The notes under the pieces were generated by a model, which ran no database searches, was not told where the DNA came from, and saw only the letters and a program-made list of their open reading frames with translations. The translations under genes and the position numbers were made by a program. A stretch of 19,448 bases of DNA from the NCBI GenBank assembly GCA_000697335.1, contig JNEM01015230.1, positions 1 to 19,448 of the forward strand, in the 5' to 3' direction. Numbering within the stretch: the first letter of the stretch is position 1; each line of letters starts with the position of its first letter. Source of the DNA: Conidiobolus incongruus B7586 (lineage: Eukaryota; Entomophthoromycota; Entomophthoromycetes; Entomophthorales; Conidiobolaceae). Positions 11,785-19,448 of the stretch are shown one piece after another.

Positions 11785-12901
11785 ATGTCAGGTTCGGAAT
11801 CAGGATTTTATAATAGAGGTATTTTTTTTTAATTTTTCACCATAATTTACTACAAAGAATTTGGTTTGTAATTTGTAATTTTTAGATAGAAGTTACGATA
11901 ACAATAATGACGATGCATTTTTCGATAATGACAGTTATTCCAAATCTAAATCAAGTTCTAAAGCTAAAGCTGGAAGTAATATAGGGTTTCAATCCAACAT
12001 TGAAACGAGTTTCGAAGATGCTCCACCTATCGACCCTGTACAATGGAGAAAGAAGTTACACAAGAAGCGTAATATGCCTAATTTAGAGCCAGAGATTTAT
12101 GTTAGACATTTAGATGACGAACGTATCAAATTCGTTTTGTATGATTGTGATTTGAACTTGGCCAACTCTTTTAGAAGAATTATTCAAGCTGAAGTACCTA
12201 CCCTCGCTATTGATTTAGTAGAAATTGAACAGAATACTTCCGTTTTGGCTGACGAATTCTTGGCGCATCGTTTGGGTTTGGTACCAATTGTCAGTACAAA
12301 AGCGGATGTTTATAAGTATTCCAGAGATTGTTCATGTTCTCAGCATTGTGATTTATGCTCGGTTACCTTTGAACTTCATGTCAAATGCTCTGGAGAAGAG
12401 AATATCACTGTGACTACTCATGATCTCGTCAGTAATACTCCAGGTGTTGAACCCGTGAAATTTAGAAATCCTTTGGGCGGTGATATTCCAGATCCAGGTA
12501 TTCCTCTCGTCAAACTTCGCGCCGGTCAGGAAGTCAAATTGAGATGTATTGCCAAGAAGGGAATTGCCAAGGAACATGCTAAATGGAATCCTGCAACCGC
12601 TGTGGGCTTTGAATATGATCCTGAGAACAAGCTCCGTCACTTGGATTATTGGGTTGAACAAAGCGATCGTGAATGGCCCGTGAGTGACAATGCCAACTTG
12701 GAAATGACCATTGACGATAAATTACCCTTCGACTACAACGCTGAACCCGAAGCTTTCTACTTTGACGTCGAATCCTCCGGCACCATTCCTCCTGAATCCA
12801 TCTGTGTCACAGCACTTAAACTCCTCCAGGACAAGCTCGGAACCCTCTCTCTCGCCCTCAACGGCGCTGACGAACCAGCAGCTAATGATAAGGGATGGTA
12901 A
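11785..12901 (+). CDS. RPB3: RNA polymerase II subunit RPB3, with N-terminal extension
   Basis: RPB3 is the alpha-like assembly subunit that pairs with RPB11 in nuclear RNA polymerase II. The model has exons 11785-11818 and 11886-12901 (67-nt intron, GTATTT...TTTAG), 349 aa in frame. The conserved protein begins at Met75 (ATG 12074). Counted from there it matches yeast Rpb3 well: the zinc cysteines fall at 86, 88, 92 and 95 (CSCSQHCDLC), the same numbers as in yeast. Also present are NLANSFRRIIQAEVPTLAID, VLADEFLAHRLGL, AKKGIAKEHAKWNPA and FEYDPENKLRHLDYW. The upstream 74 residues are open, acidic and Asn/Ser-rich at first, then contain FEDAPPIDPVQW and a basic RKKLHKKR. Both ATGs have an AAT-ATG context, so translation from 12074 (275 aa) remains possible. 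Family assignment is firm; the extension is inference. C-ending codons increase towards the 3' end. Confidence 0.88.
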
Positions 12902-13388
12902 TCATATAATTTTTAAAAACATTTGTAAAAAACTCAATATTGCAATCAAATATACATTAACTTATAGCTCTATTTGGTAATAGCTTAATCCCAACCATTC
13001 AAGTTAATCGATTTTAAATTGAATCATTTATTTTTGTTTGAATTTTTTACCAACAAATATAAAACAATCTAACATTAACAGTTCAAACTATAATATTTTT
13101 TGTTTGATTTGGTATATATTTGATATTTATATTAATTCTAGTATTACATATCATTAAACTGATAGATTAATAAATTGAATCAAATTTATAACAAAGATAT
13201 TTAATTATTAAAAACAATTTGAATTAAAGTAAATAATATGATTATTACACCATAAAAAACGATCAATTTTATTTCCAAAGTTAAATCAAACCCAATAATA
13301 AAAATTTATTATATCAATATATATATTTCATTTATTTTTCAAAATAATTTTCAATAGTGACTAGGCAACTTGGTATCATCATATTAGA
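12902..13388. other. Convergent spacer (3' ends of RPB3 and EAF3)
   Basis: About 490 nt of AT-rich DNA lie between the stop codons of two convergent genes. It must hold both 3' UTRs. No ORF of note and no structured RNA were seen. Confidence 0.6.
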
Positions 13389-14889
13389 TCAATGATGTTG
13401 TTTCAAATCCGATAATGATAAACTGTCAATGTTACTATTTAATAAAATTTCTCGACTAGCGTTAATATAATTTTCAGTAAAGTATTCAACACTATTATCA
13501 TTTAAAAAACTATTAAAGGTTAATATAGTATGTGATAGTAATAGAATATAAGATTACTTGAGAAGTTCATTGCATTTCGCTTGAATAAAAGCTTCTTCCT
13601 TGGGTGTGAATTCACTTTGTAAGATAAAATTAGGTAATTGAACTAATTTAATTGTTAATATTATTTTATATTATATTTTAAATATAAATTACCTAGCATT
13701 CTCAACAAATATTCAGGTGAATATATCAAACTCAGGTCGTCGTCAATATTGGCATCATTGGTCTGTTTGATAAATTGGGGACGCTCTAATCCAAATAATA
13801 AGAAACTACCCAAAGTTTGGTTGAATAGGGTCTTCAAACTTGATATTAGTGTGGTTAACTCTTTGAAGTCACTAGTAATTGTTAGTGGATGTATTGAAAT
13901 ATAAAGAGTGTTGAATATTTACTCAGTCTTTAATTTCTTATCCTGTTTTTTGTGATTTAAAAAATCGTCAAGTATAGAAGCTACAGTGTGATTCCTATTT
14001 AATGGAATTAACTTTACAGAGGTTAATTTACGAGTATGTCGTATTATTATGGACAAATACCTTCTTTTTACTAGTGATTAAATCCCATTGCTTGATAAGT
14101 TCTAGTTTGAGTTGAATGGTAAGCTTGAGGTCAATTGGTTTTTTCTTATTGGTTGTTGAACTTGTGGTTGTATCAGATTCGGATTTCGTTTTCTAGTTTT
14201 GTTAGTTAATAAAATTTTGTATGTAATTCTAGTATAAAATACCTTCTCAGGTGATAACTTTGGTTTTTTAGCTTTATTCCCATTACTATTCCCATTATCC
14301 TTACTGTCATTTGCAGATTTGTCATTCGAATTGGTTTTTTCAACTTTAGAAGATTTGGAATTGGTTCCATTATTAGTTGTAGAATTATTATTAGTTTTAG
14401 CTTTTGTATTAGTTTTAGCTTTTAATTGGTCTCTTAGTTCCTGTTGCAATTTTCTACCCTCATCATCAAATTTTAACATACGAGTTTCTGGAACCCACTC
14501 ATCCCAACTAAATAGAATTTAATTAGAAATTTTATAATTATATTAATACTATAATTACGTTTGGTTCCAACCCTTATAATGAATAAAATAGAGAGGTTTA
14601 ACAGTTCTACCGCCTGGGTTTTTATTCTCATACTCGACATTTTCAATTTCTTCATCGGAACTCGTGTACCAATCAATATTCTCAACCTATTATTAACATA
14701 TATTAACACCAATATATACCTATATTTATACTGTAGTACTTTAGCTTCATAAATTTGCGGTCCGTGATAACAAAGTACGGACTCTTTCAAATCGTATTTA
14801 AATTTTTTCGCTATTGGGATATCGTCCAAGTTGACGAGGACAGGAGTTTCTTTACTGGTTTTAGATTTGGATTTTTTCTTGTTTGTCAT
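13389..14889 (-). CDS. EAF3: EAF3/MRG15-like chromodomain protein
   Basis: Proteins of this family are shared by NuA4-type acetyltransferase and Rpd3S-type deacetylase complexes and bind H3K36-methylated nucleosomes. My model has eight exons (minus strand): 14740-14889, 14559-14686, 14243-14507, 14061-14192, 13923-14011, 13693-13871, 13558-13642 and 13389-13509, giving 382 aa (yeast Eaf3 has 401). Introns are 48-53 nt. The chromodomain spans about residues 38-105: VLCYHGPQIYEAK, an acidic insert, then YFIHYKGWNQTWDEWVPE with the aromatic cage residues. A Lys/Asn/Ser-rich linker runs about 110-200. The MRG domain (about 200-370) shows LKQ-like KLELIKQWDLIT, LIPLNRNHTVASILDDFL, LLFGLERPQF, SPEYLLRMLVQLPN and FLNDNSVEYF. 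The intron 1 donor is uncertain: phase demands GTACTA after YEAK, although that splice removes a family-like VLQ. The last exon restores the end of the MRG fold, so the gene looks whole. Confidence 0.92.
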
Positions 14890-15080
14890 ATTTTTTTTAA
14901 TTTCAAAATTTGGTATTTAATTGAACATTTAGGGGTTGAGAGATGTATTTGGAGGGTTTTATTGTGTTTGATTCAGTTTGATTTGACATATGGGACAGAT
15001 TTAGGGGAGAATGATGTAGGAGATATTTTAAAGGATATGCTTGAGTATTTTGGATATATATATCAAATGCTGATAACATA
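14890..15080 (-). promoter_or_regulatory. EAF3 leader/promoter with upstream ORF and repeated AGGGG word
   Basis: This is clearly less AT-rich than other spacers. On the minus strand an ATG at 15077-15079 opens a 58-codon frame that ends with TGA at 14903-14905, 13 nt before the EAF3 start. The nine-base word ATTTAGGGG occurs twice, at 14927-14935 and 14999-15007; on the EAF3 strand this reads CCCCTAAAT and contains CCCCT, the core of the fungal stress response element. The + strand is also open through here. Whether this is a translated uORF, a leader or simply promoter is not resolved. Confidence 0.45.
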
Positions 15081-16568
15081 ATTTCTAAATAATTAAAATA
15101 AATTTATGAATTTATTATATATAATAATTGAACCATATAATACATCAAATCTATTCAAAAAACTAATAATAACCCAAATCGATTATATTATAATAATAAT
15201 AAAAATAAATTTCAAATATTATAATATCTCTGAGTTAATGAATTAGATAATCCAATAATATTTTAATATTCAAAATTGACTATAGTTTTTTTCTATATTT
15301 TAAAAAATTCTATTCTTATTAAATTAATAATGAAAAATAAAAATAATAATTTTATAATTAATTCAATATCAACTGAATTCAAAATATTTAATTATTAATA
15401 AATTATTGCTAAATGTTTATTCATATAATAATAATAAATTATTTTGATTTTAATATTGTTAATGTTCATAGGATATTGTCAATTTTATTATAATTACTCC
15501 AGGTGTTATGAATAACCTATATATTTGAAAATAATTTAAATATTAAAATTACTTGACTAAATTAAGTTCCATAAAATAAATTAAATATTTGATTTATATT
15601 CATTGATATTTATAAAGATATTTATTTTACTATGATATATTAAAAATATATTTTAATATCAATTAAAATTTAAATTGTTTTATCAAATACTAATAGTATT
15701 GATTTATTATATGCAATGTAATCTAGGGAATTTTTGCAAAAATAAATGAATTAATTTTTTGGAGCATATTATTTTCTAAGGAGCAATTATTAATTTTTGA
15801 ATGGGAGAAATAGATACCAATGAAATAATAATATTTAATTATTTAATTATAAATAATTGACTTTTAAATTTCAATAATTTTGAATAAAAATAACATTGAA
15901 TATTGAGAATAATTCATTATTTATTATTAATATTTATAAATTAGTGAATAATTCAATCCAATATTAAATAGCCTTGAAATTCTTATTTCACTAATTAAAT
16001 ATAGTAATACACTATAAAATTTTTAAATTTCAAAATTCATTCATTATTAAAAATAAAGATCTATTAATAAAATATAAATTCTGATCATTGTATACTATTC
16101 TATTTGTTATGGTTTAATTAAACATTATAACTTATACACATTATGATCTTAACAATGTTATAAGAAATAAAACGATTTTAAAATTATGAACAAAAATAGA
16201 ATACCTGATAATTACCTGATGAATTAATTTATAAATTAATATAATACAAAATAATTGAATGATATTATTATAATTAATAAAAAAATTTTAAAATATATTA
16301 TTAAAATTAATTATATTGATTTTAATATTTTAGTTTAAAAATAAATTTTAAAAATTTTACTTATAATAAAATAAATAAATTATTTTTATAATATTTTTAA
16401 ATTATTATTATATTAGTCAATAGATATAAATTTCTTTTTTGTGACAGTTAATAGTCATTTGATTAGAATATTATTCCACTCCGAAATCAAATATTAATTT
16501 CTATTAGAAAATCATTATTATAAAGTAAATATTTTTAAAACAGTTTAATTCTTGATTATATTTATTTT
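15081..16568. other. Gene-free AT-rich spacer
   Basis: About 1.5 kb of A/T-saturated sequence lies in the upstream region shared by EAF3 (-) and the peroxiredoxin gene (+). Stops are dense in all frames and I see no gene, RNA or repeat family. Confidence 0.65.
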
Positions 16569-16583
16569 TTGAGTATACTATTG

Positions 16584-16763
16584 ATGTTTGATATTTGCTT
16601 ATTGAAGTGTTGGCATCCAAGATCATGGTTAATGTACTGTTTGTCCCAGTTCAGCAGTCGGTTTTATCTTCGTAAATTTCCTATACCCTTAATATCATCT
16701 TATACATTGTGTTATAAATGGACTACATATAAAGCAACTGTCATTAGTTTTAAAGTGGGCTAA
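16584..16763 (+). other. Small coding-like island, unrecognised
   Basis: A 59-codon frame from ATG 16584 to TAA 16761-16763 sits in a patch visibly richer in G and C than the surrounding DNA. The predicted peptide is rich in Cys, Trp, Tyr, Leu and Arg (for example KCWHPRSWLMYCL and SSYTLCYKWTTYK). I recognise no domain. The minus strand of the same patch has stops in all frames. It could be a small gene, a lone exon, a decayed mobile-element fragment or a noncoding transcript; the unusual composition makes me doubt a normal protein. Confidence 0.2.
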
Positions 16764-17141
16764 ATTTTGATGATAACTGCAAATTTAATAAGCTATAATA
16801 AAAGCTTAATATACTATATTACTAATTATGATTATTTTACATTAATAGATATTATTCATATTATGTTTTAAAATCTTATTTTTAATAATGATATCAATTA
16901 GGTATTTTTTAATCTGTTGAAACATTTTAAAGTATATTTTTTTAACTTAATCAAAATTTTTTAATTTTGAATATTATAGGTTAAACTGACTTATTCTTTT
17001 TACAAAGTTAACTAATAATGATTAAATTTAATTCGATCCATATAACTAATTGTATGGGAATTGAATTTGAGCAATTTCTAGAATATACTTTGAAAAGTCC
17101 GATCACATTCATATTTTTCTTGTTTAAGTTCTATATGGAAA
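16764..17141. other. AT-rich spacer upstream of the peroxiredoxin promoter
   Basis: Very AT-rich DNA with no open frame. Towards its right end (about 17030-17140) it becomes less AT-rich as it enters the peroxiredoxin promoter. Confidence 0.55.
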
Positions 17142-17149
17142 TGACGTCA
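17142..17149. promoter_or_regulatory. CRE palindrome TGACGTCA upstream of peroxiredoxin
   Basis: A perfect 8-bp palindrome, TGACGTCA, lies 89 nt before the peroxiredoxin start codon. This is the consensus site of CREB/ATF-type bZIP factors, including fungal Atf1, which induces oxidative-stress genes in fission yeast. A TATA-like TATATA at 17175-17180 lies between it and the gene. The placement before a peroxide-detoxifying enzyme makes a regulatory role plausible, but binding is inference. Confidence 0.6.
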
Positions 17150-17174
17150 GCTGATTGATGAATTGGAGGTTGGG

Positions 17175-17180
17175 TATATA
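17175..17180 (+). promoter_or_regulatory. TATA-like box of the peroxiredoxin gene
   Basis: TATATA lies about 58 nt before the start codon, within a locally less AT-rich stretch, and just downstream of the CRE. The spacing suits a core promoter with a short leader. In this genome TATA-like words are common, so the call rests on position. Confidence 0.4.
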
Positions 17181-17196
17181 TGTGACCATAGTCACA
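17181..17196. promoter_or_regulatory. Inverted repeat TGTGAC-CATA-GTCACA
   Basis: A perfect dyad with 6-bp arms and a 4-nt spacer directly follows the TATA-like word and ends 41 nt before the peroxiredoxin ATG. It could be a second dimeric factor site (each arm has TGAC) or a small hairpin near the transcript 5' end. I cannot assign a factor. Confidence 0.45.
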
Positions 17197-17237
17197 CTTA
17201 TGATCATTATTATAGTAAATTATAAAATTAATCAAAA

Positions 17238-17787
17238 ATGGCCATCCAAGTTAATGATACTTTCCCCAACGTCACCCTCAAGACTAGCAGCACTCCCACT
17301 TCTGGATCCAGCTGCAAACCCAACGACTACAAACCAACTGAAGAATGGAAGGGCAAGACCGTTGTCCTCTTCTCTGTTCCCGGTGCCTTTACCCCTACCT
17401 GCCACCTTCAACACGTTCCCAGCTTCTTGAAAAATTACGACGAACTCAAGGCCAAGGGTGTTGATATCATTGCCTGTGTTGCTCCCAACGATGTTCAGTA
17501 AGTACAATTTTCAACTCACATCATATTTTTGCTTACATTTTTATAGTGTTGTTCACCACTGGGGAATTCAACAAAATGTTGGTGACAAGATCTTAATGCT
17601 CGCTGATGGTAACAACGAACTCTCCAAGGCCCTCGGATGGGAATTTGATTTGACCAGCCACGGTTTGGGTCACCGTATCCATAGAGGTTTGATCATCCTC
17701 AAAGACCTCAAAGTTGTCCACCAAGCCGTCGAAACTGGTCCCGGCTTAGATGTTTCATCTGCCGAAGCTGCCCTCAAACACTTGTAA
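17238..17787 (+). CDS. Ahp1/Prx5-type thioredoxin-dependent peroxiredoxin
   Basis: This enzyme reduces hydrogen peroxide and organic hydroperoxides with electrons from thioredoxin. Exons are 17238-17497 and 17547-17787 across a 49-nt intron (17498-17546), giving 166 aa, close to Prx5-family length. The peroxidatic Cys55 lies in [10 protein letters not shown]. Cys26 in SSCKPND matches the place of yeast Ahp1 Cys31 (SCK before the Trp that leads into the core), so an Ahp1-like intersubunit disulfide is likely. Cys80 lies in [10 protein letters not shown]. Other hallmarks are [27 protein letters not shown] and [11 protein letters not shown]. It ends in KHL, near Ahp1's AHL; this is at best a weak peroxisomal signal, so I infer cytosol. 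Codons are strongly C-ending (CTC, GCC, ATC, AAG), unlike neighbouring genes, which suggests high expression. The start has the context AAAA-ATG-GCC. A CRE and TATA-like word precede it. Confidence 0.96.
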
Positions 17788-17928
17788 TATGCTAATTTTA
17801 ATTAAAAATCTTTTTATTTTATATACAACCTTCTCTTTTCACTTTTGAATCCACTCCATCATCTTCATCCTTTGTTTTTTAATCATATTGGGTTTTTAAC
17901 TTATTGGTATTTGAATTATGGCTTAGTA

Positions 17929-17990
17929 TTATAATTAATTATTAGTTGTTAAAATAATTTTAGCGAGTATTTTATAATTAATTATTAGTT
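17929..17990. repeat. 19-nt direct repeat pair
   Basis: TTATAATTAATTATTAGTT occurs exactly at 17929-17947 and 17972-17990, a 43-nt period, downstream of the peroxiredoxin gene. The preceding AGTATT is also shared apart from a 2-nt offset. This looks like a local duplication; no target-site or terminal-repeat features accompany it. Confidence 0.6.
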
Positions 17991-18632
17991 TTAATTTATT
18001 CAATTAATTAGTTGTATTATATAATACATATCAAAATTACAAATTATTTAAATATTTTATTAGATATACCTCTCATATCTTATATAATTGTCAGGTATTA
18101 TATATGCTTACATAGTATACTAATTAATTTTATCAACAACTAATTTAATATGATTAATCACTTGTTGCTATTAAAATTTATGAATTAGCGGCTTGGTATT
18201 TGATTGTAATGCTGACTTAGAATTTGGAGAAATTAGTAGATTAATCATATTATGATTTCATATTGGAAAAGTAAATTGACTTATAATTTAAATTTACTAG
18301 ACAAAAATATATAATTTTAAATATTATATTTATTGTTTAAAATCAACACTATTATGATATTTATTCTAAATATTAAAATTGAATTTATTAATAATTAATA
18401 ACGTATTACTTAAGAGAAAATGTAAACTAATTTATAACAAAATAGAATTAACTAATATAAAAATCACATATAAAATTTTCTCACAAATAATTCACAAAAA
18501 AATATTATTAAATTATATTTTCTCGGATTTGTATTAATAAGGGAAATTATCAATTAATATAAATCTATTAATTTCTAATTAAATAATATTAATAATTATT
18601 TTTAAATTATGTACAAAAATATTTCTTTTTTT

Positions 18633-18650
18633 AAAAATAAAAATAAAAAT
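18633..18650. repeat. AAAAAT tandem tract
   Basis: Three perfect AAAAAT units stand in tandem in gene-free DNA. It is a simple-sequence tract of the kind expected at this composition. Confidence 0.5.
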
Positions 18651-19448
18651 AAGAATTTTACGGACATGTATATATAAGGTAAATTTGTTTTTGATAAATT
18701 TTATAATATCTCAATATTATTAATATCATAAATTAAATTGTGATTATTAGAGTTTATTTATTTAATAATATTAGTTTTAACAATTATGCAAAACTCTATT
18801 GTTATATTTATTCGAATGTTAAAAGTAGCTTGTAAGATTTTTGTTTTAAATATCATTATTGACAAGTTAAATAATTTGATATAATAATCCTAAAAGTGCT
18901 AATCATAATTTTAAAAATTGGTAGTAAAATTCTTATGTATATACTTAAATAAATTTATTTTTATCAAAAAATATCACTATTTAAAAATTGAATAATTGAA
19001 TTATTATAAAATGACTTTATCTAAATACTTAATATAGCCTACTAAATATATCTGGTATATGATATAAAATTACGGATAAATATAAAGTTATTTTAATGTT
19101 ATAATGGCTCTCAATTTAATTAATAATTTTCAAATATAATATCTGAAATATCAATGTGAATCAATATCTTGTTAATTATATCAAAATTAGACAATTTTAT
19201 AATTAAATATACAGGATTTTAAAATGTTTATAAACAAAGATTTTTTTTTTAAAATATTATTAAATAATAATATTATTAAAATAATATATTATCTAACTAT
19301 TTCTAGTATATAAAATTTGAGTTTAAATTATTTTTTTTATATAAATTTCATTGTAAAAATAAATTTAAACTAGTATTATTTTTTAATATCTAATTATTTT
19401 ATTATTAATATAAAAATTAATTAATATCAAAGTTTTAAAATTAAATAA

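Larger units (their letters stand above)
17788..19448. other. Gene-free AT-rich right flank
   Basis: The first 100 nt are T/C-rich and are probably the peroxiredoxin 3' UTR. A 19-nt direct repeat follows at 17929 and 17972, and a short AAAAAT tract at 18633-18650. Otherwise the stretch is A/T-saturated with stops in all frames, and no gene, RNA or transposon is visible to the window end. Confidence 0.65.

Noticed and set aside
12353-12661. 102-aa minus-strand ORF inside RPB3
   Set aside because: It is a shadow of the strongly conserved RPB3 frame, with no start context or domain.
12902-13388. Functional pairing of RPB3 with EAF3 (Pol II elongation and Rpd3S/NuA4)
   Set aside because: The genes converge and share no promoter; adjacency of two transcription-related genes is not enough to claim a cluster.
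13551-13560. Stop codon at the CTCAAGTAA read-through as the end of EAF3
   Set aside because: The in-frame TAA lies within a donor-like AA|GTAATC; splicing to 13509 adds a 40-codon exon with FLNDNSVEYF that completes the MRG fold.
14319-14522. Leu/Val-rich + strand ORF resembling a membrane segment
   Set aside because: It is antisense to the Asn/Lys/Ser-rich linker of EAF3; reversing AAT, AAA and ACT codons yields Leu/Val/Phe runs mechanically.
17232-17507. 91-aa minus-strand ORF across the first peroxiredoxin exon
   Set aside because: It is exactly antisense to a clearly coding, codon-biased exon, and its Gly/Val-rich product resembles no family. Such shadows are expected opposite C-ending codons.
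1-19448. Transposons, LTR elements, CRISPR arrays or phage-like genes
   Set aside because: No transposase, reverse transcriptase or integrase motifs, long terminal repeats, target-site duplications or regularly spaced repeats were seen. The dense A/T tracts give only trivial repeats.

Overview
This window is nuclear DNA from an intron-rich, extremely AT-rich eukaryote, most likely an early-diverging (zygomycete-grade) fungus. Conidiobolus-like Entomophthoromycotina would fit, but that is inference from composition and protein style, not a match I could run. The evidence is a PH-CRIB-kinase PAK of the fungal Cla4 type, an Ahp1-type peroxiredoxin, many introns of 46-67 nt with GT...AG ends and CTAAY-like branch sites, and intergenic DNA that is nearly all A/T. 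An OPA3 gene argues for ordinary mitochondria and against the anaerobic gut fungi. No bacterial, organellar, viral or CRISPR features were seen.

Layout: 1-1380 is gene-free AT-rich DNA. 1381-1462 (-) is tRNA-Leu(AAG). 1770-2573 (+) is proteasome subunit alpha-2 with one intron. 3278-4067 (-) is an OPA3-family mitochondrial protein with four exons, convergent with the proteasome gene. 4068-8256 is a 4.2-kb AT-rich spacer between divergent genes. 8257-10549 (+) is a Cla4-type PAK kinase with nine exons. 11785-12901 (+) is RNA polymerase II subunit RPB3 with an unusual N-terminal extension. 13389-14889 (-) is an EAF3/MRG15 chromatin protein with eight exons, convergent with RPB3. 14890-17237 is a divergent spacer holding an EAF3 leader with a long upstream ORF, one small unexplained coding-like island, and a well-marked peroxiredoxin promoter. 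17238-17787 (+) is the Ahp1-type peroxiredoxin. 17788-19448 is gene-free.

The genes are unrelated housekeeping and signalling functions in typical eukaryotic arrangement: protein turnover, mitochondrial shape, Rho-GTPase/PAK polarity signalling, transcription, chromatin acetylation state and peroxide detoxification. They form no operon or gene cluster. I found no convincing new biological system. The most useful results are gene models that single-ORF calling misses: two complete multi-exon genes with conserved residues hidden in short exons, and an in-frame extension of RPB3. The peroxiredoxin promoter has a perfect CRE palindrome, and there is a marked codon-use contrast inside an otherwise AT-saturated genome.
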